The notes under the pieces are model-generated. The model did not search any database and was not told the DNA's origin. It was given only the letters and a program-made list of their open reading frames with translations. Below, one piece after another: positions 1 to 7,828 of a stretch of DNA of 29,728 bases (its first letter is position 1; each line of letters opens with the position of its first letter). The stretch lies in NCBI GenBank assembly GCA_910587245.1, contig CAJULX010000023.1, positions 1 through 29,728 of the forward strand, written 5' to 3'. The DNA is from Candidatus Gastranaerophilales bacterium (GTDB taxonomy: Bacteria; Cyanobacteriota; Vampirovibrionia; Gastranaerophilales; Gastranaerophilaceae). The translations under genes were made by a program, and so were the position numbers.

Positions 1-86
1 TAGCTTATGCTTCAATGACAGTGGATGAGTATAAGAATTTTGAGCCCAAAATTGTGCATGTGGATGAAAATAACAGGATAGTTTAA
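1..86 (+). CDS. C-terminal end of an unidentified protein (truncated by window edge)
   Basis: An open frame from position 3 ends in TAA at 84-86 and encodes 27 residues, finishing in the acidic stretch HVDENNRIV. Only the tail of the gene lies in the window, so its function cannot be told. It converges on the minus-strand gene ending at 100, with 13 bases between the two stops and no room for a separate terminator. The call rests only on an open frame reaching the window edge, so it could be chance. Confidence 0.45.
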   Translation, partial: AYASMTVDEYKNFEPKIVHVDENNRIV

Positions 87-99
87 AATCTGTTTTTGT

Positions 100-507
100 T
101 TAGAGTGCGTGTGCTATGCCGATAATTCCCATTGTTACAAGCCCTAGAAAGCCGAGCGTGCCTGCAACTCTGCCTGTTCTGTCTATAATTTTATCGGCTC
201 TTTCTCTGTCATCGCGCATGGATTCCGTTACAACCCTTCTTGTATTATAGCTTTGCGGGGTGCGGATATCCTGAATTGATACGGGCGGCTGTTCATAAAC
301 CGCATAATTTACGTTTTGAAAACCGTTATTATTAGTATAGTGCGTATTTGAGCCATATTGGGCGGGTGTATTATACTGTGCAAAGTATCCTGTCGGAGAA
401 GAAGCGGAATAAGATTCATCTTCAACCCTTGTGTATGTATAATTTTGAACCGCAAAAGCGGAATTTGAAAAAATGATTAAACATAATATTGCAATGATTT
501 TTTTCAT
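100..507 (-). CDS. Small secreted or membrane-attached protein of unknown function
   Basis: This 135-aa protein is not recognised. A typical signal peptide (MKKIIAILCLIIFSNSAFA) ends at an AxA-type cleavage site near residue 19. The mature part is rich in Tyr, Asn, Ser and Gln up to about residue 85. A charged stretch follows (SMRDDRERADKIIDRTGR), and then a hydrophobic glycine-containing C-terminal segment from about residue 114 that could be a membrane anchor. The start codon at 505-507 lies 3 bases after the stop of the upstream gene. Its ribosome binding site (GGGAGA, 9 nt before ATG) lies inside the last codons of that gene, so the two are probably co-transcribed and translationally coupled. 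A surface or periplasmic location is inferred from the signal peptide only. Confidence 0.75.
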   Translation of the reverse strand: MKKIIAILCLIIFSNSAFAVQNYTYTRVEDESYSASSPTGYFAQYNTPAQYGSNTHYTNNNGFQNVNYAVYEQPPVSIQDIRTPQSYNTRRVVTESMRDDRERADKIIDRTGRVAGTLGFLGLVTMGIIGIAHAL

Positions 508-510
508 GGT

Positions 511-960
511 TTAATGTCTCCCTTTTGGCTGAACAGGTTTATTTGTGGGTCTTTGAGCAGGCCTGCCGTTATGCGGCGGTTTTGGCGGTGCTTTATGAAC
601 GGAATGAGCGGGTACTCTGTGATAAACCGGTCTGAAACCGTTTGAAATAATAATATTCGGGCGGGTGTAATAATTATGTGCACCGTAAATTTCATTTGAT
701 ATGCTGAATCTTACATTTGGTACGGAATAGCTGAAAGACACTGCGGGCGAAGTATAATAGGATGTTCCATAGCTGACGGACGGGGCAGTGTTGCAATAAG
801 TGGTGCAGTTTGTACCTTCACATACCGTGCGGGAAGGCGTGCAGGGGTCGGGACATGGTGAATTGCAATAAGCGGCATGTGATATGGAATTTGTGCTTAA
901 AAATATTGTAAAAGCGCCCAGCATACAAAGAAAAATTTTCAAACGGTTATTTTTTTCCAT
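511..960 (-). CDS. Secreted Cys-rich protein with basic proline-rich tail, unknown function
   Basis: This 149-aa protein has a signal peptide over about residues 1-29, ending SISHA. The first 30 mature residues carry seven cysteines in a CNSPCPDPC...CEGTNCTTYC pattern, suggesting disulfides after export. A Tyr/Ser-rich middle follows, and the tail from about residue 119 is rich in Pro, Lys, Arg and His. The ATG at 958-960 has a strong ribosome binding site (GGAGGT, 7 nt upstream). It is the first gene of a two-gene unit with the secreted protein at 100-507. I recognise no family. The composition (Cys-rich head, aromatic middle, basic Pro-rich tail) suggests a structural cell-surface protein, which is inference. 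Confidence 0.75.
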   Translation of the reverse strand: MEKNNRLKIFLCMLGAFTIFLSTNSISHAAYCNSPCPDPCTPSRTVCEGTNCTTYCNTAPSVSYGTSYYTSPAVSFSYSVPNVRFSISNEIYGAHNYYTRPNIIISNGFRPVYHRVPAHSVHKAPPKPPHNGRPAQRPTNKPVQPKGRH

Positions 961-1044
961 ACAGTTACCTCCGATTCTTACATTATTTACAACGAATTAA
1001 GAATAGAGGCGGTTCAAATTATTTAAAAATATGACACTCTGGAA

Positions 1045-1968
1045 CTATAAAAAAGCTGCGGCAAATGCTGTTATCAATCCTGCAAATATGCTTATAACAA
1101 GCAAAAGAAGAATTATAAGAAGCGTGTCTTTTTTATCATCATTTTTCTTAATCAAAACAAGAATACCCAGCCCCGCACCCGCGCATAACCCTGAAACGCA
1201 GGAAGCAAAACTGATTGCACCTTTAAGATACATAACGGTAATGCCGACAGATACTGCACAATTTGGTATAATGCCGATTATGGCGGTAAATACAGGTTCA
1301 AGGAATTTATTTTGAAGTCCTTCAAAAGCAAACTGATGGAGCGCAAAATATGAAAATATTAAATTTATAATAAATGTGATTAAAAATACAAAAAATGCGA
1401 CGCTCAAAGTGTGCACAAAAGGATGAAAGACAAGCTCTTTAAATGTTTCTTTTTTGCCTGCGGCTGAAATATTATGGCTGTGGCAGCCTTTTTCTATATG
1501 AATGTGCTCATCTTCCTTCTTTGAATATTTTTTTGAAGGGATAATAAAATCAATTAAATATCCTGCAATAAGGGCGGTGATAATTTTTACGGTAAGAAGG
1601 GGTAAAACGGTTTTATATCCTGCGGGGTTTGAAATTAAAACAGGAATGGCTTCATCCGAGGTTGCAAGGTATACCGCAATAAGTGTGCCTTTTGATACCA
1701 TTTGTTTACAGTAAAGCGTGCTTGCAATAACGGAAAGCCCGCACTGCGGAATAGCGGCAAGAATAGCACCAAGAAAGGGGCCTATGCCTATTTTGCATAA
1801 AATACCTTTTTTAAAAGTATTTTTGTTTGAAAAATTTATGCAGGCTAAAATTTTATCATAGTAAAAATGTTCAATAACCTCAATTGCAAAGAATATTAAA
1901 AGCAAAAAAGGAATTATTGAAAGCGTATCTTTTATGGCATCTGAAAAAGAAAGATATATAGCTTGCAT
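1045..1968 (-). CDS. Putative manganese/metal transporter (10-TM ArsP_2-type permease)
   Basis: This 307-aa polytopic membrane protein resembles the family annotated as putative manganese transporters (Pfam ArsP_2 type, related to ArsP/DUF318 permeases). It shows the family's internal duplication. The first repeat has IPQCGLSVIASTLYCK followed by TSDEAIPVL. The second has IPNCAVSVGITVMYLK, followed by a degenerate copy of the second element. Between the halves is a His-rich charged loop (EDEHIHIEKGCHSH), as expected of a metal-binding loop. It lies 94 bases downstream of feoB on the same strand, which fits metal uptake or efflux. It also has its own promoter: an extended -10 (TGTTATAAT) ending 7 nt before the ATG, with no ribosome binding site, so its mRNA is predicted to be leaderless. 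The substrate is not proven by sequence. Confidence 0.72.
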   Translation of the reverse strand: MQAIYLSFSDAIKDTLSIIPFLLLIFFAIEVIEHFYYDKILACINFSNKNTFKKGILCKIGIGPFLGAILAAIPQCGLSVIASTLYCKQMVSKGTLIAVYLATSDEAIPVLISNPAGYKTVLPLLTVKIITALIAGYLIDFIIPSKKYSKKEDEHIHIEKGCHSHNISAAGKKETFKELVFHPFVHTLSVAFFVFLITFIINLIFSYFALHQFAFEGLQNKFLEPVFTAIIGIIPNCAVSVGITVMYLKGAISFASCVSGLCAGAGLGILVLIKKNDDKKDTLLIILLLLVISIFAGLITAFAAAFL

Positions 1969-1975
1969 AGAAGGT

Positions 1976-1981
1976 ATTATA
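1976..1981 (-). promoter_or_regulatory. -10 box of the metal-transporter gene (predicted leaderless start)
   Basis: The hexamer TATAAT, preceded by TG and one base (extended -10), ends exactly 7 nt before the ATG at 1968. Transcription would start at or next to the A of ATG. No good -35 is seen at 17 nt, which is usual for extended -10 promoters. No Shine-Dalgarno sequence is present. Confidence 0.6.
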
Positions 1982-2003
1982 ACAGGAAAAATTGCAGGAT
2001 TGC

Positions 2004-2030
2004 CATATCAAAGGATGATTTTTTGATATG
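2004..2030. promoter_or_regulatory. 9-bp perfect dyad between feoB and the metal-transporter gene
   Basis: The arms CATATCAAA (2004-2012) and TTTGATATG (2022-2030) are separated by 9 bases. No T-run follows on the minus strand, so it does not look like a terminator. It sits just upstream of the -35 zone of the transporter promoter and could bind a metal-responsive regulator. It does not match the Fur, MntR or DtxR consensus as I know them. Confidence 0.4.
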
Positions 2031-2062
2031 CATTTAAAAATAGAGCGATGTGCGGTGTGTTT

Positions 2063-3970
2063 TTAGAAAAATATTCCGCAAACCCTTGTTAAAACAGCGC
2101 CTGTGCCTATTGCGATACAAAAAGCCGAAAGCCAGAGGATAACCCCTTCTTTTATTCCTCTTTCTTTGAAAACCATTATAAGCATTGCAATACAGGGAAC
2201 AAAAAGGGTAATAACAACGGCGGAGACAAATATTTGCAGAGAGCTCATGTTTGAAACATTTGCCATCTCAAAAAGCCCTGCGGAAGCTAAATCACGCCTG
2301 ATGAGCCCCATAATAAATACATTTGAAAATTCTGCAGGCAGATGAAGCATATTGACAACAACAGGCTCAAGAAGACGTTCAATTGCTTTAAGCCAGCCGA
2401 AATAGTTCATAATGCTTATTATTATTGAACTTAAAACAAAAAATCCCGTAGCTTCTTTTAAAAACGAAACCATTCTTGAAAAAGTTTTCTTTATAATATT
2501 CAAAAAATTCGGTACCCTTAAAGGCGGAAGGCTTATAAATAAATCAGAGGTTTTTTCTTTTGAAAGTTTGGATAAAAACGTGCCTACAACAGCCATCATT
2601 GAAAAAAGGATTAAAAGATAGAAAAGCCAAACCTTAAGACCGCCGATAGAAGCCAATAACACAACAATAATGCCCTGCTGTGCTGCACAGGGAACTGCAA
2701 TTCCAAGCAAAGCAACGGTTATCATTCTTTCTTTATTTGTAGGAAGAATTCTTGTTGTAATTGTACCCATTGTGGTGCACCCGAGCCCCAGTATAATAGG
2801 GATTACGGCTCTTCCGTTCAAACCTATTTTTTTGAGCATTTCATCGCAAAAAACGCTCATTCTGGGCAGATACCCCGAATCTTCAAGGATTGACATAAAA
2901 ATATAAAATGCGGTTAAAAGCGGCAAAAGCACGCCTATAATGATACTCAGTGCCATTGTAAATACGCCGAATTCACCTGCTATAATTTCATTTACAAGGT
3001 CATTTTTGATGTATGTTTCAACAAATGTTTTAAGTGCGGGGCAGAATTTTTCTTCAAGTCCTCCGTATACGTAATCTACAACATTTCCCGATATCCATAC
3101 TCCCACAATTTCAAAAAGAAGGTATAAAACAAAAATTGTTGTGATAAAACCCGTTACGGGATGAAAGAAAAAATGTTCCAAACCGTTTATGATACGTTTT
3201 TTTGGGGTATTGAATTTAACCGTTTTTTTTAAGATTGAATTTACAAAATTAATTCTTTCATTGTGCAGCTGTTCACATTCTTTTGATTGGCGTTCGGAGC
3301 ATTCAAACCTCAAAAGTTCCTGAATTTTTTCATTTCTTGAAATTTCTCTGTTTGCAAACATTTTTTGAACAGAAGGAGAAATTTTATCCGATGAATTAAA
3401 ATGTCCCGCTTTTAAAAATTCTATAACATCAGCCACACCTTGTTTTTTTGTTGCAACCGTCGGGAAAATCTTAACCCCGAGCTCTGTTTCCATCTTTTTA
3501 AAATCGATATCAATGCCGCCTGTGTGAGCCTCATCGGTTTGGTTTATAACAACAATAAGCGGAATGCCTGTATCAATAAGCTGTGCGGTTAAAAATAAAT
3601 CTCTTTCCAAACTTGTAGCGCTTACAACATTTACAATAACATCAGCCTCTTTTATGACCTCTTTTGTAACACGCTCGTCTTCCGAAAAATTACCGAGGCT
3701 GTAGGCGCCCGGGGTATCTATAATTTCAGCGTAATTAAGTGAAGCTTTTGTAAGAGCAACGGTGGTGCCGGGGTAATTGCTTACTTCAGCATAAACTCCA
3801 GTAAGCGCCCCGAAAATTACGGATTTTCCGACATTCGGGTTTCCTGCAAGAATTATTTTTTTTAAATTCGGATTATCTTTAAAAGCCTTGCCTACATTGG
3901 TTTTTTTGGCTTTATTCCCGTTATTGTTCGGGCAGCATTTTGAACAGCCCGCACATCCTAAAATACTCAT
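2063..3970 (-). CDS. feoB: Ferrous iron transport protein B (variant gate-motif type)
   Basis: FeoB is the inner-membrane Fe(II) transporter with a cytosolic G domain. The 635-aa protein has G1 GNPNVGKS, G2 region YPGTT, G3 DTPGAYSL and G4 NQTD, then a membrane part with two Gate-type repeats. The N-terminus precedes the G domain with a cysteine cluster (CAGCSKCC) that may bind a metal or a cofactor. The first gate reads GLGCTTMGTITTRILPTNKER instead of the textbook GCxVPAIMATR, and the later CSARLP motif is replaced by PCAAQQGII. This marks the less-studied FeoB subclass. It follows feoA by 38 bases and is probably co-transcribed with it. Its ribosome binding site is weak (AAAGTG). Identity as FeoB is firm; the ion preference of this subclass is less so. 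Confidence 0.95.
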   Translation of the reverse strand: MSILGCAGCSKCCPNNNGNKAKKTNVGKAFKDNPNLKKIILAGNPNVGKSVIFGALTGVYAEVSNYPGTTVALTKASLNYAEIIDTPGAYSLGNFSEDERVTKEVIKEADVIVNVVSATSLERDLFLTAQLIDTGIPLIVVINQTDEAHTGGIDIDFKKMETELGVKIFPTVATKKQGVADVIEFLKAGHFNSSDKISPSVQKMFANREISRNEKIQELLRFECSERQSKECEQLHNERINFVNSILKKTVKFNTPKKRIINGLEHFFFHPVTGFITTIFVLYLLFEIVGVWISGNVVDYVYGGLEEKFCPALKTFVETYIKNDLVNEIIAGEFGVFTMALSIIIGVLLPLLTAFYIFMSILEDSGYLPRMSVFCDEMLKKIGLNGRAVIPIILGLGCTTMGTITTRILPTNKERMITVALLGIAVPCAAQQGIIVVLLASIGGLKVWLFYLLILFSMMAVVGTFLSKLSKEKTSDLFISLPPLRVPNFLNIIKKTFSRMVSFLKEATGFFVLSSIIISIMNYFGWLKAIERLLEPVVVNMLHLPAEFSNVFIMGLIRRDLASAGLFEMANVSNMSSLQIFVSAVVITLFVPCIAMLIMVFKERGIKEGVILWLSAFCIAIGTGAVLTRVCGIFF

Positions 3971-4008
3971 AATTTATTCACTTTATTTTGTTATATAAGG
4001 AATATCTT

Positions 4009-4233
4009 TTACAACAGATGTCCTTTTGAAACGAAAATTTTTTTTGAAAACTCTTTACCTATTGCAATTGTTTGAAATTTTTCCTTAATTACTATAGGAC
4101 CCGGCTTTGCGATACATTTAATTATTTGCCCTTCAAAAAGAGCAAATCTTAGAAATGCTGCTTTGGGTGTATCGGGGTCAAATCCTGTAATTTTAACTGT
4201 TTCACCTGTTTTTACATCAAATAGAGTTTTCAT
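4009..4233 (-). CDS. feoA: Ferrous iron transport protein A (SH3-like FeoA domain)
   Basis: FeoA is a small cytosolic SH3-fold partner of FeoB. From the ATG at 4233 the protein is 74 aa, with the usual pattern of TGETVKITGFD, a leucine/arginine-containing middle and the terminal IAIGKEFSKKIFV segment. An in-frame TTG at 4254 would add seven residues. That codon lies inside the spacer of a near-consensus promoter whose -10 is at 4243-4248, so it cannot be in the mRNA and the ATG at 4233 is preferred. The predicted mRNA has a leader of only about 3 nt and no Shine-Dalgarno. The gene heads the feoAB unit and lies downstream of an unrelated protease gene on the same strand. Confidence 0.9.
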   Translation of the reverse strand: MKTLFDVKTGETVKITGFDPDTPKAAFLRFALFEGQIIKCIAKPGPIVIKEKFQTIAIGKEFSKKIFVSKGHLL

Positions 4234-4242
4234 TTCAATAGA

Positions 4243-4271
4243 ATTGTAAGGCAAGCCAAACTTTTTGTCAA
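4243..4271 (-). promoter_or_regulatory. Near-consensus sigma-70 promoter of feoAB
   Basis: A perfect -35 TTGACA (4266-4271), a 17-nt spacer and -10 TACAAT (4243-4248) lie 9 nt before the feoA ATG. Just upstream at 4272-4283 is GGTAAAAATACC, a small dyad (GGTA/TACC) that could be an operator. No clear Fur box is visible. Confidence 0.75.
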
Positions 4272-4293
4272 GGTAAAAATACCCTTTCTGAGA

Positions 4294-5226
4294 TCATTCA
4301 AGATAGAGCTCCGGAGGGTTAATTGAGGCATAGATTCTTTTTACGGTATTAATATCGCGTCTTGTCGGACGAAGATTATAATTATCGGTTGAAGGATACA
4401 TTACATCACTCTTGTTTTTGCTGTGCCCTATAAGACCTATTGCATGACCTATTTCATGAACAAGAATTCCGTAAATATCGTTGTCGGATAACCTGGTGCC
4501 ATATCTTGTAAATCTGGTTATATAAATTTCAGCCTTGCCTATCCATTTTGGATTTTTTGTATAACCGTACGGTAAAGTACAGCCTACGGCATCATTTGAA
4601 GAACACTTTGAAGGAGGATTTCCGAACACTACAATAATATTGGCATCTTCTTTTTTATTCACCATTTGAAAACTTATCAAAGGATACAAGGCGCTTTGCC
4701 AGGTATAAAAAGCATTTTTAAGGTTTGCATTATTATCCGTATGTTCAACCCATACAAAAATCGGGGTTTTAATCCAGCGTGAAGGAAAATCTATATCATT
4801 AAAATAATCATCCGCATCTTCATTTTGAAGTTTTATTTTCTGATTCTGTGCATTTTTTGCAAGTGTATTAAGCTTTAGTGCAGGCTGTGCAAATTTTGAT
4901 TTCGGGAAATTTCTTGTAATAAAATCGGTATAAAAAATTGCGCCCGAATATTCTTTATTCTGATAAAGCGAAAAAGCAAGGAAAAACATTAATTCGGGAT
5001 TTGTTTTGTCATCCGCAAGAGCCTTTTTGTAGCAGGCAGCAGCCGCATCAAATTTTTGATATTTCATATGTTCAACGCATTGCGGTGCATATTGAGGTTT
5101 TGATGATGCGGGCAAATTTGCAGTGCTCTGATTTAATTTATCTAAAAACGGAAATTTAATCTCTGCCACGGAAAATATTTTCCATAAAGCAAGCGCAATA
5201 AATACAAAAATTAAAACCTTTTTCAT
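4294..5226 (-). CDS. Membrane-anchored TPR protein with matrixin-like zinc metalloprotease domain
   Basis: This 310-aa protein starts with a hydrophobic signal anchor (about residues 4-20). A TPR-like helical region follows at about residues 46-115 (YQKFDAAAACYKKAL, then LAFSLYQNKEYSGAIFYT). The C-terminal half is a metzincin-type protease. The zinc motif HEIGHAIGLIGH is at residues 257-268, with three His ligands and the catalytic Glu. The Met-turn VMYP is at 275-278, with the spacing seen in matrixins. Two cysteines (SKCSSNDAVGC) lie just before and may form a disulfide. It is likely exported and tethered to the membrane. Its ATG lies 6 bases after the stop of the upstream symporter gene, with AAAGGGG in the overlap zone as ribosome binding site, so the two are probably one operon. 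The substrate is unknown. Confidence 0.85.
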   Translation of the reverse strand: MKKVLIFVFIALALWKIFSVAEIKFPFLDKLNQSTANLPASSKPQYAPQCVEHMKYQKFDAAAACYKKALADDKTNPELMFFLAFSLYQNKEYSGAIFYTDFITRNFPKSKFAQPALKLNTLAKNAQNQKIKLQNEDADDYFNDIDFPSRWIKTPIFVWVEHTDNNANLKNAFYTWQSALYPLISFQMVNKKEDANIIVVFGNPPSKCSSNDAVGCTLPYGYTKNPKWIGKAEIYITRFTRYGTRLSDNDIYGILVHEIGHAIGLIGHSKNKSDVMYPSTDNYNLRPTRRDINTVKRIYASINPPELYLE

Positions 5227-5232
5227 AACGGA

Positions 5233-6525
5233 TTAAACCCCTTTTGAGATAACATTCGGCAGGGGCGGCTTTTTATTTTTCTTATCGTTTATGTATTTTT
5301 CCATCTTTTCATAGTCAAAAGAATCTTCCCACCTCGCTACAACCGTTGTTGCCACACAGTTTCCGATTAAATTAACCGTTGTACGCCCCATATCAAGTAT
5401 CTGGTCAATCCCTAAAAGTATTGCAACACCTACAACGGGAATACCGAATGAAGACAGTGTGCCAGTTAATACTACAAGAGAAACCCTTGGAACCCCTGCA
5501 ATTCCTTTAGATGTAAGCATTAAAGTAAGCATTATTAAAATCTGCTTTTCAATCGGCAAATCTATTCCTGCAATTTGTGCGCAAAACAGTGCCGTGAGTG
5601 CAAGATAGAGTGTTGAACCGTCCAGATTAAAAGTATATCCTGTAGGCATAACAAAACTTACGATATTTTTCGGTACGCCGAATTTTTCCATAACATCCAT
5701 AGCCTTTGGAAGAGCGGCTTCCGAGCTTGCCGTTGTAAAAGCAAGGAGTGCGGGAGCTTTAAGTGCTTTGATAAGCGCTCTGAAAGGGATTTTTATAATC
5801 TTACACACGATTGCAAGCACCATTAATACAAAAAGAGCGAGCGAAAAATAAGTAATACCGATAAGTTTAGCATAATTTACAAGAATACCTATGCCGTTTT
5901 GCCCGATGGTTGCGGCAATTGCGCCAAAAACCCCGACAGGTGCAAAAAGCATAACATATTCAGTAAATTTAAACATAATTTCACATGTGCTTTGAAGAAA
6001 ATCTAATACAGGACGTGCTTTTTGTCCGACAGCACAGATTGCAAGCGCAAAAAATATTGCAAATACAACAATCTGCAGCAGATTTCCTTCCGCCATTGAT
6101 TTAAACACGCTTGTGGGCACCATATCAACTAAAAGGTGTGAAAAAGAATGGTCAAGCTGAACATTTTGCATTTTTTCTACAGCCGCCATTGAAACGGAGC
6201 TTAAATCAATATTAAACCCTACACCGGGTTTGTAGACATTTGCCATTACAAGCCCTAAAATAAGAGCCAGTGTGGTTACAATTTCAAAATATACAAGAGT
6301 TTTAAGCCCTATTTTTCCAAGATGTTTGACATCGCCGTGCCCTGCAATGCCTACAACAAGGGTGGCAAAAATTAAAGGGGCGATTATCATTTTCACCATT
6401 CTTAAAAACATATCGGCTAAAGGCTGCATTTTGACTGCAATATCAGGAGCAAGCCAGCCGAATAAAATTCCGAAAACAAGCGCCAAAAATATAAATAAGG
6501 TTAATTTTGAGGCTGCCCCCTGCAT
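5233..6525 (-). CDS. Dicarboxylate/amino acid:cation symporter (DAACS family)
   Basis: This 430-aa secondary transporter of the GltP/DctA family imports C4-dicarboxylates or acidic amino acids with Na+ or H+. Visible signatures are TASSEAALPK (the serine-rich HP1 tip), FNLDGSTLYLALTALF (the NMDGT-like motif of TM7) and SKGIAGVPRVSLVVL (HP2). The segment GRTTVNLIGNCVATTVVARWE belongs to TM8. The Asn in NLIGN, where glutamate transporters have Asp (NxxGD), points towards C4-dicarboxylates as in DctA, but this is not decisive. The start is supported by AGGGAGAG 5 nt upstream of ATG. It is upstream of, and probably co-transcribed with, the TPR/matrixin protease. Confidence 0.9.
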   Translation of the reverse strand: MQGAASKLTLFIFLALVFGILFGWLAPDIAVKMQPLADMFLRMVKMIIAPLIFATLVVGIAGHGDVKHLGKIGLKTLVYFEIVTTLALILGLVMANVYKPGVGFNIDLSSVSMAAVEKMQNVQLDHSFSHLLVDMVPTSVFKSMAEGNLLQIVVFAIFFALAICAVGQKARPVLDFLQSTCEIMFKFTEYVMLFAPVGVFGAIAATIGQNGIGILVNYAKLIGITYFSLALFVLMVLAIVCKIIKIPFRALIKALKAPALLAFTTASSEAALPKAMDVMEKFGVPKNIVSFVMPTGYTFNLDGSTLYLALTALFCAQIAGIDLPIEKQILIMLTLMLTSKGIAGVPRVSLVVLTGTLSSFGIPVVGVAILLGIDQILDMGRTTVNLIGNCVATTVVARWEDSFDYEKMEKYINDKKNKKPPLPNVISKGV

Positions 6526-6586
6526 TCACTCTCCCTAAAATACCTGTATCAAAGGTTTAAACTAATACAATTGTAATATAAAACAA

Positions 6587-7228
6587 TTAATTTGTATAAT
6601 CTTTTACGGTTTGAAGTAACCAATTGTAAACATCAATTGTAGCGGGGCATATGGCAAGGCGCCTGTCGACAAGGCTTTTTATTGTAAGGCAAAAACATTC
6701 AAAAAGCGCCATATCAAGCCCGAGCCCATTTTTAATATCATCGTATTTATCAAGGATATCAAGCATTTTTTCTCTGTATTCTTTATCTCTTGTTTTTGCT
6801 TCAATTTTATCCGCCAGAAAAATTATCTTTTCAAATGTAGTCATATTAACTCTTCCAAGGGTATGAAACCTTATTGCGGATAAAATTTCAGGGTCATTGA
6901 TTTTGAATATTTCTTTTGTAAATACTTCGCCTACGGGCGCATGGTATGTTTTATAGTTTAAAAGTTCTGCCGCATCTATATTTTTACATTTGTTATCTAT
7001 AATTTCGCGTAAATCTTCATTTTTTAAACATTTGGCGCAATCATGTAAAAGTCCTGCAAGCGCCGCTTTTTTAGGGTCAAGATTATATCTGAGTGCAAGT
7101 TCGACCGCAGCATCTTTTACCCCGAGGGTATGTTCGTAGCGCTCCTCGTTTAAATTTTCTTTCAGCCATTTTAAAATTTTATCTTCATCCGGCGTTATAT
7201 TAAATTTATCTGTAAAGTCCGTGCTCAT
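6587..7228 (-). CDS. yqeK: YqeK-type HD hydrolase (predicted Ap4A hydrolase)
   Basis: Members of this family are cytosolic metal-dependent phosphohydrolases that split Ap4A symmetrically to ADP. From the ATG at 7228 the protein is 213 aa. It has RYEHTLGV with the first His at about residue 33, the HD pair in LLHDCAK (about residues 62-63), and RFHTLGR plus FLADKIE further on. A TTG one codon earlier (7231) is also possible, but AAGGGA lies 8 nt from the ATG, which favours it. The start overlaps the end of nadD by 23 bases. This nadD-yqeK pairing is common in Gram-positives and cyanobacteria-related lineages and implies translational coupling. Confidence 0.9.
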   Translation of the reverse strand: MSTDFTDKFNITPDEDKILKWLKENLNEERYEHTLGVKDAAVELALRYNLDPKKAALAGLLHDCAKCLKNEDLREIIDNKCKNIDAAELLNYKTYHAPVGEVFTKEIFKINDPEILSAIRFHTLGRVNMTTFEKIIFLADKIEAKTRDKEYREKMLDILDKYDDIKNGLGLDMALFECFCLTIKSLVDRRLAICPATIDVYNWLLQTVKDYTN

Positions 7229-7778
7229 CAATATATTCCCTTACTTTTTCATTTATTAAATCTGTTGTATCTTTGTTATTTTTAATTTTGTCTCTTATTT
7301 CATTTGATGAAACATCAAAGTATTCAAGAGTTTCAGCTATTTTAAAACTGTATCCTTTATCTTTTAGTGCAAGTATATCTTCCTTTTTAACACCCGAATG
7401 CCTTTTTAATACGATAAATTCAAGCTTTTCTTTTAAAATATCGGGGTTTTTCCACTTTTCTATATCAATAAAAGCATCATACCCTATTATAAAGGGTATT
7501 TTGCCGCCATTGTCTTCAAAAAGACGGGATGCTGTTCTATATGAATACGATGGGGCTTCAAGTTTTGATTCAAGGTCTGAAACTTCAAGATACGGTTCAT
7601 CTACAGCAAGTTTTACCATATTGTATCTGTGGTAAAAATCCAGAGTTTCTTTGTGCGGCGGGCAAAAAGCAGGCATAAAAATTATTTTATCAAAACCAAA
7701 TTCTTTTTTTACCGATTTTGCAAGATTTATATGCCCGTTATGGGGCGGATTAAACGTTCCGAAAAAATAACAATTCAA
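7206..7778 (-). CDS. nadD: Nicotinate-nucleotide adenylyltransferase
   Basis: NadD adenylates nicotinate mononucleotide to deamido-NAD in NAD synthesis. The 190-aa protein has the nucleotidyltransferase motif GTFNPPHNGH at residues 7-16, the MPAFCPPHK loop typical of NadD, and the C-terminal VSSNEIR version of the ISSTxIR motif. The start is TTG at 7776-7778, and no ATG lies between it and the catalytic motif. AAAGGA lies about 8 nt upstream, so a non-ATG start is well supported. It is divergent from the rqcH homologue 50 bases away and heads the unit with yqeK. Together with nadK at 27486 the window holds two NAD(P) synthesis steps. Confidence 0.93.
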   Translation of the reverse strand: MNCYFFGTFNPPHNGHINLAKSVKKEFGFDKIIFMPAFCPPHKETLDFYHRYNMVKLAVDEPYLEVSDLESKLEAPSYSYRTASRLFEDNGGKIPFIIGYDAFIDIEKWKNPDILKEKLEFIVLKRHSGVKKEDILALKDKGYSFKIAETLEYFDVSSNEIRDKIKNNKDTTDLINEKVREYIDEHGLYR

Positions 7779-7815
7779 AAAGTTTTCCTTTCCGCTTTTC
7801 CTTCGGTTTTTATAT

Positions 7816-7821
7816 TACAAT
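7816..7821 (+). promoter_or_regulatory. -10 box of the rqcH-type gene (predicted leaderless start)
   Basis: TACAAT ends exactly 7 nt before the ATG at 7829. No ribosome binding site lies between them and no convincing -35 is seen. The spacing to the start codon is the same as at the metal transporter, cyclase, glyS and XRE genes. Confidence 0.5.
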
Positions 7822-7828
7822 AAAAACT

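Noticed and set aside
4234..4254. TTG start extending FeoA by 7 residues
   Set aside because: The TTG lies inside the 17-nt spacer of a near-consensus promoter, upstream of the predicted transcription start.
4255..4300. Fur box at the feoAB promoter
   Set aside because: No GATAAT-type hexamer array is present, only a short GGTA/TACC dyad.
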